Notes: generated by a model from the sequence alone, not told the origin. A stretch of 64,000 nt of DNA from Deltaproteobacteria bacterium UBA1386 (GCA_002305765.1 DBQU01000075.1:1-64000), one strand, 5' to 3'; positions 51,001 through 59,622 are shown, counted from the first letter of the stretch. Translations and numbers: made by a program.

Positions 51001-51269
51001 CGGGAACCTCCCGCCGAATCACTCGTGGAGGACAGGTAGAGCATGTTGTCGAGGCCCGTCAGTTTTTGTTCGATGATCTGGGTGACACTGTTTTCGACGG
51101 TCTCCGCCGACGCTCCCGGGTAGCTGCTCGCTATGTAGATCGAGGGAGGGGCGATGGGCGGGTACTGGGATATGGGCAGGCTGTGTATCGCCAGGGCGCC
51201 GACAAGCATGATAACAATAGCTATGACCCAGGCGAAGACAGGGCGGTCGAGGAAGAACTTGGATAACAT
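48087..51269 (-). CDS. RND multidrug efflux transporter (AcrB/HAE1 family)
   Basis: A 1060-residue proton-driven pump with 12 expected membrane helices and two large periplasmic loops. MLSKFFLDRPVFAWVIAIVIMLVGALAI opens the protein. The proton-relay Asp pair is in LLVDDAIVVVENVERIM, and the duplicated half has LTTKNAILIIQFARE with its conserved Lys. Length is at the HAE1 norm. It captures drugs from the periplasm and inner leaflet and passes them to the outer-membrane channel. It begins nine bases after the adaptor gene. Confidence 0.96.
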   Translation of the reverse strand: MLSKFFLDRPVFAWVIAIVIMLVGALAIHSLPISQYPPIAPPSIYIASSYPGASAETVENSVTQIIEQKLTGLDNMLYLSSTSDSAGGSRITLTFAPGTDPDLAWAKVQNKLQLAMTSLPETVQRQGVTVGKATRNWLMIVNLISEDGSMDGDDLRDYAQSNLEKVLARIPGVGEVENFGSQYAMRIWLNPDRLTDFSLSMADVTAALKTYNVEVSAGQFGGAPAVKGQRLNTSIIVQSMLRTPEEFSSIPIRVNPDGSTVRVGDIGRVELGTDAYDIEAFYNGSPSAGIGIRMASGANALDTADAIKAKLEEMSRFFPPGMKVVYPYDTTPFVKVAIGEVVETLLEAILLVFLVMWLFMGNIRATLIPTIAVPVVILGTFAVLEFFGFSINMLTMFAMVLSIGLLVDDAIVVVENVERIMSEEGLPPKEATAKSMTQITSALIGIGLVLSAVFGPMAFFGGSTGVIYRQFSVTIIASMLLSVVVALILTPVLCATFLKPVPKGHEPAENAWRLLRPFFAWFDRRFFRLRDRYVGIVERSFTRRKRYFVAYFVIAGIAGLILWNMPTSYIPDEDQGIMLAQVMMPTGSTLEQTKEVVNRLQRYFQENEKDAVESTMTISGIGFSGRSQTNGMVFVKLKDWNKRGSARLKVKAVAQRATREFSALRGALVFAFPPPPVIELGMATGFDFMLLDRGGLGHQKLMEARNQLLGIMSKDKRVVKVRPNGMEDIPEYRVDIDWQKAGALGVPISSIHNTISTAFGSSYVNNFIQGGRVKRVFVQADAPYRMLPKDVDKLYVRNDRGKMVPFSAFATGRWSSGSPRLERYNGFPSVNIWGEPAPGMSSGEAMQAMEEAVAKLPNGIGYEWTGLSYQERMSSSQAPLLYAFSVIVIFLCVAALYESWPIPIANMLMLPLGIFGATLFTWSRGLQNDVYFQIGFLTTLGLTTKNAILIIQFARERLAHGEGLIEATLGAVRTRLRPVIMTSLAFFFGVLPLALSTGAGAGAMKAIGTAVAGGMLSATFIDLFYIPLLFVVVSQFFKKDKKTAAPGDNNPQPIHPSEGH

Positions 51270-51278
51270 CGGGCCCTC

Positions 51279-52493
51279 CTACTTTGCCTTTGGGCTCGGA
51301 GAGGCCGGTTTCTGACCGCCCGTGTCCGCCGTCGCCTTGTCATCATTGCCGGCGGTCTTGAAGGGGACCGCCTTCACGGGAACTCCCGGACGGACCTTTT
51401 GAAGTCCCTCGACGATCATGCGGTCGCCGCTCTTGAGTCCCGCTGAAACGAGCCACCTGTCTCCGATAGCGCGCTCGGTGGTGATCATGCGCATCTCGAC
51501 GGTGTTCCTGGCGTCGACGAGAAGGACATAGGCGTTTCCCTTGGGGTCGCGAGAGACGCCCTGCTGAGGCGCGAGTATGGCCTGCTCCGCCACTCCTTCC
51601 TGGACGAGGGCCCGCGCGTACATTCCCGGGAGAAGGGTGGCTTTGGGATTCGGGAAGACCATGCGCAAAATGAAGGAGCCCGTGCTGGGGTCGACGGTCA
51701 CGTCGGAGAATTTGAGGGTTCCCTCCTGGGAGTAGGGCGTGCCGTCCTCGAGAACCAACCTGACCTTTGTCTGATCGGGGCCTTTGGAGTTCACCCTGCC
51801 CGAGGCCACGGCGCGCTGCAGCTTGAGGAGGTTCACGCTCGACTGCGTGGCGTCCACGTAGACCGGGTCGAGTTGCTGGATGCTCGTGAACGCCGCCGGC
51901 TGGTTGGCCGTGGCAAGGGCGCCGACGGTGACGCTGGATTTTCCGATGCGTCCCGAGATGGGCGCGGTCACGCGGGTGTACCCGAGGTTGATCCGCGCCG
52001 TCTCGACGGCCGCCTTCCAGTACTTCACATCCGCTTCGGCCTGCAGGTGGGCGCCGGTGACATCATCGAATTCCTGCTGGCTCACCGCCTTGATCGCGAC
52101 AAGCTCCTTGTATCTCTGGGCTTTCGCGCGGATGGGAGGCAGGTTCGCCTCGGCCCGAGCGAGCGAGGCGCTGGCGTTGTCGAAGGCGGCTTGGTAGGGC
52201 GCGGGATCGATCTCATAAAGGGCCTGTCCCGCCTTGACATCGCTGCCTTCCGTGAAGAGGCGCTTCTTGATGATACCTGTCACCTGGGGGCGCACCTCGG
52301 CGATGAGGAAAGCCGAGACCCTTCCCGGCAGTTCGGTGACGATGGGCACCTTTTCGTACTCGAGAACGACGACCGCGACCTCGGGGGCGCCCGGTCCGTC
52401 CCCCTTCTTCCTGCTGCATCCTGCCGCCGTCACGATCATGAGCACGAGAACGACGACGACAGCCACGAGCCATCTCCTGTCAATACCCCGCAT
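51279..52493 (-). CDS. Efflux pump periplasmic adaptor lipoprotein (AcrA/MexA family)
   Basis: A 404-residue membrane fusion protein. The N-terminal hydrophobic segment VAVVVVLVLMIVTAAGCSRKK has a lipobox Cys. The biotinyl-lipoyl halves are RPQVTGIIKKRLFTEGSDVKAGQALYEID and INLGYTRVTAPISGRIGKSSVTVG, flanking a coiled-coil hairpin (SLARAEANLPPIRAKAQRYKELVAIKAVSQQEFDD). A beta-barrel domain follows. ATG 52493 has AAGGAG seven bases upstream. It bridges pump and channel. Confidence 0.95.
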   Translation of the reverse strand: MRGIDRRWLVAVVVVLVLMIVTAAGCSRKKGDGPGAPEVAVVVLEYEKVPIVTELPGRVSAFLIAEVRPQVTGIIKKRLFTEGSDVKAGQALYEIDPAPYQAAFDNASASLARAEANLPPIRAKAQRYKELVAIKAVSQQEFDDVTGAHLQAEADVKYWKAAVETARINLGYTRVTAPISGRIGKSSVTVGALATANQPAAFTSIQQLDPVYVDATQSSVNLLKLQRAVASGRVNSKGPDQTKVRLVLEDGTPYSQEGTLKFSDVTVDPSTGSFILRMVFPNPKATLLPGMYARALVQEGVAEQAILAPQQGVSRDPKGNAYVLLVDARNTVEMRMITTERAIGDRWLVSAGLKSGDRMIVEGLQKVRPGVPVKAVPFKTAGNDDKATADTGGQKPASPSPKAK

Positions 52494-52537
52494 TGAACAC
52501 TCCTTTGTGAATGAGAATCCCGGTGCCTCTTTCCCTG

Positions 52538-53110
52538 TCATGACTTCCGGCCCCTCTTCCCGCCCGGGACCTGTTTTTCGGCCAACCTTAGCAGTTCATT
52601 GATGATCGTTATACGTTGTTCTTCGGTGAAGGGCGATATGGACAGCATCTCCTGCAGCCAGAGCCCGTCGGCGGCAAGGGCGATGATGGCTGCTTTCTCG
52701 AAGGGAATGCCCTGGGACGAGAATCTCGCGTAAGCCTCGCCGACAACCTTGCGCACAGGTTCGTTGAGACGAGGGTCGTGCGCCACGGCCGCCGACAGTG
52801 AGGCTCCCAGGCTGTCGCGGTCACGCTCCCGGTACCGGATCGACAGAATGAAGCCCTTGAGCTCCCGAGACGGGCCGTCGGGGATATCGCGGAGTATCTT
52901 CTCCAGCGCCTGGTGGTGCATGTCTATCCGGCGCTGGACCATTGCCACGAGAAGGGAGACCTTGTTCGGGAAATGATGGAGGAGGCCGCCCTTGCTGACG
53001 CCGGCCTTCGCGGCCACGGCATCGAGAGTCATATGGGACGCCCCGGCCTCTATAACCACCGCCTCTGCGGCATCTATGATGGCATCATATGAACTCGCCC
53101 GCGGACTCAC
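52538..53110 (-). CDS. TetR family repressor of the efflux operon
   Basis: A 190-residue regulator. The N-terminal helix-turn-helix (about 8-55) is YDAIIDAAEAVVIEAGASHMTLDAVAAKAGVSKGGLLHHFPNKVSLLVAMV, with a variable ligand-binding domain after it. The start is GTG at 53108-53110, because GGGGGAG sits five bases upstream; a longer frame to 53152 lacks one and enters repeat DNA. It is first in the tetR-adaptor-pump-channel operon, so it probably represses its own promoter until a toxic ligand binds. Confidence 0.92.
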   Translation of the reverse strand: MSPRASSYDAIIDAAEAVVIEAGASHMTLDAVAAKAGVSKGGLLHHFPNKVSLLVAMVQRRIDMHHQALEKILRDIPDGPSRELKGFILSIRYRERDRDSLGASLSAAVAHDPRLNEPVRKVVGEAYARFSSQGIPFEKAAIIALAADGLWLQEMLSISPFTEEQRITIINELLRLAEKQVPGGKRGRKS

Positions 53111-53130
53111 AGGAACTCCCCCAAGAAGAC

Positions 53131-53420
53131 GGTCCCAGGTCACAGGTCTCACGTCTCAGGCCAGAGGCGCGATACCCTGGAACCTTGAACTCTTGAACCG
53201 TTTTTAAAGTATACAGTCCAGACGGTACAGTTTAAAATCTGTTACGATTTTTGTCAAAACATTTTTGATCAACGACACCGGTCTAAAGCCGGAATGACGG
53301 AGAAAGAAATGCGGGGAGACCTTCAGGCTGTCCGGGAAGACCGGAACCTTTACAGCATTCTTGTATTCTTTGGTCTTTGACCCGGAACCCGCAACTGTCA
53401 TTTGCCTGAGACGTGCGACC
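53131..53420. repeat. 7-nt-period GGTCTCA-type repeat arms between tetR and the MFS gene
   Basis: The left patch has GGTCCCA, GGTCACA, GGTCTCA, CGTCTCA (53131-53158), with CCTTGAA-type heptamers to 53200. The right patch at about 53376-53420 has ACCCGGA, ACCCGCA and the inverted counterpart CCTGAGACGTGCGACCCGGG. The arms share a TCACGTCTCAGG-like core in opposite orientation. The tetR promoter lies between them; no gene is present. Confidence 0.55.
53211..53257 (-). promoter_or_regulatory. Promoter and possible operator of the tetR efflux operon
   Basis: On the minus strand TTGACA (53252-53257), 17 bases, TAAACT (53229-53234). Just downstream, two direct TACAGT copies (53212-53217 and 53226-53231 on the plus strand) overlap a partly symmetric ACCGTCTGGACTGT stretch. 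Placement over the transcription start suits a TetR operator, but the symmetry is imperfect. Confidence 0.5.
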
Positions 53421-53438
53421 CGGGACCGCTCCAAGCTG

Positions 53439-54650
53439 TCAAACCTTCTTCTTGAGGATGAGAGAACCGAAGGCACCGAGCAGCGAGACACCTGCCGAAA
53501 GGAGGAACGCGTTGGTGAAGGTTCCGGTGGCGTCCTTTATGTAGCCTCCTGCCAGGGGGCCGAGGGCCTGGCCTATCCCGAAGAAGAGTGTTATGAACCC
53601 GAGGCCGGCAGGGGCGAGCCGTCCGCCCACGGCGTCTCCCGACGCCGCGGCCATGATGGTGGGGATCGAGAAGGCGGCGATCCCGAAAACGACCGCCGAT
53701 ACGTAGAAACCGGTGGTGTCCTTCCAGAAGGCGAAGATCACGTAGGAAAGGGCCAGGGTCAGGTAGGCGATCATGGACCCGTACCTTCTTCCGAGCACAT
53801 CGGATATCCAGCCGTATATGACGCCGCAGAAAATGCTGAAGATGCCCAGGACGGCGAAGATCCTGCCCGCGGCTATGGGGCTCACGCCCATCTCCTTGGT
53901 GAGGAAGGCGACGAAAAAAGTGAGATATATGATGTAGGAGAAGCCGTACATGAAATAGACCATTCCCAGCTTCCAGATCTCCGATTCGACGACGACGTCC
54001 TTGAAGGCCGAGAAGAGGGTGACCCTTGGGCCGCCTTTCTGCTCTTCAGTACCACCGTACATGGAAAGACCCTTCTCAGCCGGATTGTTCCTCAAGAAGG
54101 CGTAGCAGACGAACGCGAAAACGAACACCGCGATTCCGAGGAAATACCAGGCGTAGCGCCACCCCTCCTTGCCGAAGTGCGAGATGATGGGAGGCAGGAT
54201 GATGCCCGCCAGGAAAAGCCCGGTGCCGATGCCGGCGGATACGATCCCGGTGGCCAGGCCCCTTTTCTTCATGATGAACCAGGCCGCGGGCAGGGCCATG
54301 ATGGGAACGTAACTCCCGCCGTTACCGAGCCCTGCTATCAGTCGCATGACGAAGGCGAAGGAGAAGGAGTCGGCTAGACCCGTGAGAAAGAGGCTTACAC
54401 CGATCACGAGGAGAGAGACGAAAACGACCCGTCTCACTCCGAACCTGGCGGCGAGAAAGCCGCCTATGATGGCAAGGCTGAGGTAGCCGATAAAATTGCC
54501 CGTCGCTATGGAACCGAGTTGAGTATAGTTGAGCACGAGGCCATCTTTCATGGGAGGCAGTATCACTGAATAGGACATCCTGCCGAAGCCATGGGCCAGA
54601 ATGGTGACAAGTGTACCGGTGAAAGCGATGATCCATGCGTAATGCACCAT
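53439..54650 (-). CDS. Major facilitator superfamily transporter (YbfB/YjiJ-like)
   Basis: A 403-residue secondary transporter with about 12 hydrophobic segments. The N-terminal half has HGFGRMSYSVILPPMKDGLVLNYTQLGSIATGNFIGYL, resembling the YbfB/YjiJ group, and the MFS loop GGFLAARFGVRRVVF. The second half has the matching YGWISDVLGRRYG loop. ATG 54650 has AGGTGG upstream and is preferred to an earlier in-frame ATG. Substrate is unknown; organic acids or small metabolites are possible. It stands alone, opposite the hybrid kinase gene. Confidence 0.85.
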   Translation of the reverse strand: MVHYAWIIAFTGTLVTILAHGFGRMSYSVILPPMKDGLVLNYTQLGSIATGNFIGYLSLAIIGGFLAARFGVRRVVFVSLLVIGVSLFLTGLADSFSFAFVMRLIAGLGNGGSYVPIMALPAAWFIMKKRGLATGIVSAGIGTGLFLAGIILPPIISHFGKEGWRYAWYFLGIAVFVFAFVCYAFLRNNPAEKGLSMYGGTEEQKGGPRVTLFSAFKDVVVESEIWKLGMVYFMYGFSYIIYLTFFVAFLTKEMGVSPIAAGRIFAVLGIFSIFCGVIYGWISDVLGRRYGSMIAYLTLALSYVIFAFWKDTTGFYVSAVVFGIAAFSIPTIMAAASGDAVGGRLAPAGLGFITLFFGIGQALGPLAGGYIKDATGTFTNAFLLSAGVSLLGAFGSLILKKKV

Positions 54651-55187
54651 TATTCCACCTCCGGATTGGAATGCAATGCGCTTCAATAAAGCGACGGTGC
54701 AGGTATGCCTTCTGTTTCAGATCACAATCCTGCCATGGACGATGAGAGCGTTATTTCGAGTTGCTTCTCCCGGCCGTTCACCCGCCGTTGTAACCCCCGC
54801 TTAAGAACTATGGTACGTTGTCATCCCGCAAAATGCAAGCCCGATTGACGGGTGAGACCAATGCGGACCGCTCGAGGGAAGACCGGTATGACCACCGGCA
54901 CCCATCCTCACGGGCACCGTAACTTCTGCTGTTCTCCGAGTGCTCCGGTTCCTCTCCAAATATAACCGGCTTCGATCCTGGCTTCTGTTAACCCGCTAAC
55001 ACTGATGGCAGGCAAACCGTCATTCGGGGTGGCTCTGTTAATTTCTCTTGCGGAAGTGCCGATAAGTATCATAAGGTTTGTTCACAGCATCGCTTCAGAG
55101 TGCTGCGTTGCAGGGCATGAGAAACGATCCGCGGCCGTGATCGTAAATTGTTCATCGAGGAACAGGATTACGCGAGTATCTCAACGC
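54651..55187. other. Divergent intergenic region, MFS gene / hybrid kinase
   Basis: No gene is supported. The open frame of the kinase extends upstream to 55005, but that part lies before or over the sigma-28 promoter at 55039-55065 and has no family similarity. I see no repeat arms or terminator in 54651-55030. Confidence 0.45.
55039..55065 (+). promoter_or_regulatory. Sigma-28 (FliA) type promoter of the hybrid kinase
   Basis: TAATTTCT (55039-55046), 11 bases, GCCGATAA (55058-55065). The -10 is a perfect match to the FliA consensus and the -35 matches 5 of 8. The predicted start near 55073 leaves about 115 bases before the chosen ATG. Confidence 0.65.
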
Positions 55188-58100
55188 ATGAGCATCACAT
55201 CAGGCGCGGCAGGTAATGACCTCCAGCGGAAGGAGAAGAGGCGGGTAGCCAACCCGGCGGGTACGGCAATACTCGCGGTTTTCTCGTTTCTTCTCTTCGC
55301 CGGCGCTTGCGGGGCATTCACGACGGAGCGCCACAAGACGGCTCTCTTTCTCCACTCCTACCACAGGACAGATTGGACCGAGACCATAATGGAAGGCTAT
55401 ATATCCGCCTTGCAGGGGCGCGATGACCTTGGCGTGCACGTGGAGTACATGGACACGAAGAAGACGGAGACCGCCGAGTATCTCCGCAAGCTTCGCGACA
55501 TCTACGCGATGAAGTTTGGCGCCATACGGTTCGATGTTATCCTTGTCTCCGATGACAACGCCTTTCGATTTGTCTTATCCCATCATAAGGATCTCTTCAG
55601 CTATGCTCCCATTGTGTTCTGCGGGGTCAACAGGTCCAGCCGGGATCCCGTCGCCGGCCGGAACAATGTCGTGGGGGTGCTTGAAGGGGATGATTTCGAG
55701 GAAACGCTGGCGTTTGCCTTCCGGGTGAGGCCGAAGACGCGAACGGTCTACGTTGTGCACGACCGGACAAAAGAGAACCTCAAGCGCCTTGAAGAACTGT
55801 CGCGGATAATCAGGGCCGGCTATCCCCGGGTGACGGTGGAGACGCTGGGCGACCTCTCCTATTCGCGGATCCTTGAGGCCATGCCCACGCTTCCCCGGGA
55901 CAGCATCGTGTTCTTCATATCCCTGTGGCAGGACGCCGAGGGCAGGCCCGTTTCGGCGCGGGAGGCTTCGAGGATCCTGAGACTGTCACCGGTCCCGGTC
56001 TTCGGCCGCTCGGGCTCTTTAGTGGGCAAAGGGCTCGTTGGAGGGAAATGCGTCTCCGGTTTCAGCCAGGGCAGGGCCGCGGGACTCCTCGCGCGCCAGA
56101 TACTGGACGGCAAAGTCCCCGGGGACCTTCCCCGGGTGATCGAGAGCCCGAACCGGTTCATGTTCGACCACGCGGAACTGGTGGAACACGGGATCGCCGA
56201 GAACGTGCTCCCTCCGGGCAGCGTCATCCTGAACAAGCCGCCCTCCTTTTTTGAACAGAACAGGAGCACCATACTCACCGCCATCGCGGTGATCATCGTT
56301 CTGCTCGCGTTCATCGCGGTCCTGGTGATCGGTCTCGCGCGCCTGAAGCGCACGTCCTTGAAGTTGAGGTCGAGAGAGCAGGAACTCCTTGCCTCACAGG
56401 AGACGCTGTCGGGGATCCTCTCCGCCTCGCCGAGCGGTATCGTGAAGATCAGGGGCAGGGTCTTTGAATGGGTGAACGATGCGATGTGTTCCATAACGGG
56501 TTACGAGGAAGATGAGCTTGTGGGACACGATTCACGATTCCTCTATCCCGATGACGAAGAGTACGAGAGGGTGGGCCGCGAGATCTACCGCAAAGGGCAG
56601 GAGGAATCCAGGTGGGTCCGCAAGGACGGTACCGTCATAGAACTCCTCTTCCAGGTGGCGAAGGCGACGGGCGACAGCTACATCGCCATCATAACGGACA
56701 TAACGGAACGCATCAGGACGGCCCGGGCCCTGAGGGAGAGCGAGAAGCTCTACCGAAACATAATCGAGAAGATCCAGGACGTCTTCTACAGGTTCGACAT
56801 CAACGGTATCCTGATCATGATAAACCCCGCCGGGGCCAGGATGTTTCGCTATGATTCCGTCGAGGATATGCTTGGCCTGCCCATGGAGGCCTTCTGGAAC
56901 GATCCCCGCGATCTCTACAGGATGATAGAGGAACTGAAGGACCGCGACCGCGTGAACGACTATGAGGCGCTACTAAGGCGCAAGGACGGCACGACGCTGT
57001 ACGTATCCATCACGACGCATTATTTCCTCGATGATGAGGGCCGGATCGCGGGCCGGGAAGGGATCTTAAGGGACATCACGGAACGGAAAATGGCGGCGGA
57101 AGCCCTGCGCGAAAGCGAGGTGCGCTACCGGGCGCTCTTCGAGTTCTCTCCCGATGCCGTCCTTGTCCTCAAGGACGGTGTCTATATGGACTGCAACTCC
57201 AGGACGCTGGAACTGATGAAGTGCGCGAAGGAGGACATTCTGGGGAAGGGTCCTTACTCGTTCTCGCCCGAGATCCAGCCCGATGGCACCTCTTCCATCG
57301 ATAAGGCGAACGAGAAGATGCGCCTTGCCATGTCCGGCAAACCGCAATTTTTCGAGTGGCGCAACATTGTGCTCGACGGGAGCGGGTTCTTCGACGTGGA
57401 GGTGAACCTGAGCCGTTTTGACGTGAACAACGAGGTCTACCTCCTCGTGATCGTGCGGGACATAACGGAGAGAAAGAGGGCCGAGGCCGAGATCCGGCGC
57501 CTTGTCACCGCCATAGAGCAGGCCGCGGAAGACATCTTCATCACCGATGCCGAGGGTGTCATCGAATACGTCAATCCGGCCTTCGAATCGGTGACGGGGT
57601 ATTCCCGCGGAGAGGTACTGGGCAGGACCCCCGCTTTCCTCACGAGCGGCCTCCACGACCGGGAGTTCTACGGGAATCTATGGGAGACGATCCGGTCAGG
57701 CAAGGTCTGGACGGGCACCATCGTCAACAGGAGAAAGGACGGGACCTTCATCCACGAGGAATCCACCGTGGGCCCCCTCGTCGATTCCTCGGGCGCCATA
57801 ACGGGATACATCGCGCTCAACCGGGATGTGACAAGGCAGGTCCAACTCGAATCGCAACTGCACCAGTCGCAGAAGATGGAGGTCATAGGCCAGCTTGCGG
57901 GCGGGATAGCGCATGACTTCAATAACATCCTCAGCGCCATCATCGGCTATTCGAACCTCGTCCAGATCAAGCTCCCGCCCGACGATCCCGTTCGCAAGTA
58001 CGTCGACCAGATCGTCGCGTCGTCCGGGAAGGCGGCCATCCTCACGCAGAGTCTCCTTGCCTTCAGCAGGAAGCAGATCATCGATCCGAAGCCGATGGAT

Positions 58101-58988
58101 GTCAATGGAGCGATCACGGGGACTAAGAAGCTGCTTTCGCGGCTCATCACCGAGGACATCGTCCTCAGGACGGAGCTGTGTCCGGGTTTCCTTATCGTGA
58201 TGGCCGACCTCGTCCAGATCGACCAGGTCCTCATGAACCTCGTGGCCAATGCCCGGGACGCCATGCCCACAGGTGGCATCCTCACGATCAGCACGAAAAG
58301 GGTGAACGGGACTGACGGAGAGAGGGGAAACCGGTTCGCCTGCATCAGCGTTTCCGACACGGGTGTCGGCATGGACGCCAGGACGAAGGAGAAGGTCTTC
58401 GAGCCCTTCTTCACGACAAAGGAATCGGGGAAAGGAACGGGGCTGGGTCTTGCGATAGTCTACGGGATAATCCAACAGCACAATGGTTCCATCAGCGTTG
58501 CCAGCGAGTTGGGTCACGGGACGACCTTCGAAGTGTTCCTTCCCATAGTCGAGGCCGTTCCTGATAAAGAGGCACAGACCGTCGCCGACGACCCGAGGGG
58601 CAGCGAAAAAATTCTTGTCGTGGAGGACAACGAGGAACTGAGGAACCTCCTGCGCACCGTTCTTTCAGAGCAGGGCTACAGGGTCTTCGAGGCGGTGGAT
58701 GGACTCGACGCCATCGAAGCACAACACCGGTGCCGGGCGGACCTCATCATCCTCGATGTCGTCATGCCGAAGATGAACGGCAAAGAGGCCTACGATAGAC
58801 TGAAGTCCATGGACCCCGATATCAGGGTTCTTTTCATGAGCGGCTACACTGACGACATCATCCACCAAAAGGGCATCCTTGACGCGACGATAGAGTATAT
58901 AGCCAAGCCCATCCTGCCCCGGGACCTCCTGAAGAAGGTGAGGGAACTCCTGGATGAAGAGACCCTGAAGAAGGCCCCTATTTCTTGA
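55188..58988 (+). CDS. Hybrid sensor histidine kinase with periplasmic binding-type sensor, PAS array and receiver
   Basis: A 1266-residue inner-membrane kinase. Domains in order: N-terminal membrane helix (TAILAVFSFLLFAGACG); an ABC-type substrate-binding-like periplasmic domain (about 50-350, KTALFLHSYHRTDWTETIMEGY); a second helix (about 359-381); four PAS/PAC units (about 395-890) with repeated DITER segments; HisKA with His near 907 (GGIAHDFNNILSAIIGYSNL); HATPase (NLVANARDAMP, GTGLGLAIVYGI); and a C-terminal receiver (from about 1139, LDVVMPKMNG). Start ATG 55188 is chosen as it lies below the sigma-28 promoter and opens the signal-anchor region. Ligand and partner are unknown. Its last 11 bases overlap the transaldolase gene end. 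Confidence 0.88.
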   Translation: MSITSGAAGNDLQRKEKRRVANPAGTAILAVFSFLLFAGACGAFTTERHKTALFLHSYHRTDWTETIMEGYISALQGRDDLGVHVEYMDTKKTETAEYLRKLRDIYAMKFGAIRFDVILVSDDNAFRFVLSHHKDLFSYAPIVFCGVNRSSRDPVAGRNNVVGVLEGDDFEETLAFAFRVRPKTRTVYVVHDRTKENLKRLEELSRIIRAGYPRVTVETLGDLSYSRILEAMPTLPRDSIVFFISLWQDAEGRPVSAREASRILRLSPVPVFGRSGSLVGKGLVGGKCVSGFSQGRAAGLLARQILDGKVPGDLPRVIESPNRFMFDHAELVEHGIAENVLPPGSVILNKPPSFFEQNRSTILTAIAVIIVLLAFIAVLVIGLARLKRTSLKLRSREQELLASQETLSGILSASPSGIVKIRGRVFEWVNDAMCSITGYEEDELVGHDSRFLYPDDEEYERVGREIYRKGQEESRWVRKDGTVIELLFQVAKATGDSYIAIITDITERIRTARALRESEKLYRNIIEKIQDVFYRFDINGILIMINPAGARMFRYDSVEDMLGLPMEAFWNDPRDLYRMIEELKDRDRVNDYEALLRRKDGTTLYVSITTHYFLDDEGRIAGREGILRDITERKMAAEALRESEVRYRALFEFSPDAVLVLKDGVYMDCNSRTLELMKCAKEDILGKGPYSFSPEIQPDGTSSIDKANEKMRLAMSGKPQFFEWRNIVLDGSGFFDVEVNLSRFDVNNEVYLLVIVRDITERKRAEAEIRRLVTAIEQAAEDIFITDAEGVIEYVNPAFESVTGYSRGEVLGRTPAFLTSGLHDREFYGNLWETIRSGKVWTGTIVNRRKDGTFIHEESTVGPLVDSSGAITGYIALNRDVTRQVQLESQLHQSQKMEVIGQLAGGIAHDFNNILSAIIGYSNLVQIKLPPDDPVRKYVDQIVASSGKAAILTQSLLAFSRKQIIDPKPMDVNGAITGTKKLLSRLITEDIVLRTELCPGFLIVMADLVQIDQVLMNLVANARDAMPTGGILTISTKRVNGTDGERGNRFACISVSDTGVGMDARTKEKVFEPFFTTKESGKGTGLGLAIVYGIIQQHNGSISVASELGHGTTFEVFLPIVEAVPDKEAQTVADDPRGSEKILVVEDNEELRNLLRTVLSEQGYRVFEAVDGLDAIEAQHRCRADLIILDVVMPKMNGKEAYDRLKSMDPDIRVLFMSGYTDDIIHQKGILDATIEYIAKPILPRDLLKKVRELLDEETLKKAPIS

Positions 58989-59622
58989 TGCCCTCCCAGT
59001 CCTTGAGGAATTTCTGCAGGCCGATGTCCGTCAGGGGATGATTCATGAGCTGCGAGAGGACGTTGAAGGGGATGGTGGCAATATCGGCGCCGACAAGGGC
59101 CGCGTCGAGGACGTGCGTGGGGTTACGGATGCTTGCGACGATGACCTCCGTCTCAAAGGCGTAGTTGTAGAATATGGTAACGATGTTCTCGATGATATCC
59201 ATGCCCCTCTGAGATATATCATCGAGCCTGCCGATAAAGGGGCTCACGTACGTGGCGCCCGCCTTCGCGGCAATGAGGGCCTGAACGGGCTGAAAGATGA
59301 GGGTCACATTCGTCTTGATGCCCTCGTCGGTCAACGTCCTGACGGCCCGGATACCCTCACCCGTCATGGGTATCTTGACGACGGCGTTCTCGCCCAGCGC
59401 GGCGAGTTTCCGAGCCTCCTCGCACATGCCTTCCGCCGTGGTCGATATGACTTCCAGGCTGACGGGCCCGGGAACGGTCTGAAGTATCTCGCGGAGCACG
59501 GCGTCGGGGTCCTTCTTCTCTTTTGCGAGAAGTGACGGATTGGTGGTCACGCCATCGACGAGCCCCATCTCCATTCCCTTTCTGATCTCGTTTATATTTG
59601 CCGTATCTATAAAGAATTTCAT
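58978..59622 (-). CDS. tal: Transaldolase / fructose-6-phosphate aldolase family (TalC/FSA type)
   Basis: A 214-residue small transaldolase. MKFFIDTANINEIRKG opens it, then GVTTNPSLLAKE, VVKIPMTGEGIRAV with the Schiff-base Lys in the VKIP strand, GIKTNVTLIFQPVQALIAAKAGATYVSPFIGRLDDI, and ASIRNPTHVLDAALVGADIATIPF. Members of this size transfer dihydroxyacetone units in the non-oxidative pentose phosphate pathway or cleave fructose 6-phosphate; sequence alone does not separate the two surely. ATG 59622 has GGAGGTCAGGAA just upstream. It converges on the hybrid kinase with an 11-base overlap. Confidence 0.93.
   Translation of the reverse strand: MKFFIDTANINEIRKGMEMGLVDGVTTNPSLLAKEKKDPDAVLREILQTVPGPVSLEVISTTAEGMCEEARKLAALGENAVVKIPMTGEGIRAVRTLTDEGIKTNVTLIFQPVQALIAAKAGATYVSPFIGRLDDISQRGMDIIENIVTIFYNYAFETEVIVASIRNPTHVLDAALVGADIATIPFNVLSQLMNHPLTDIGLQKFLKDWEGIKK

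Noticed and set aside
55005..55187. Longer N-terminus of the hybrid kinase from ATG 55005
   Set aside because: It would run through a sigma-28 type promoter and adds residues without signal or family features.
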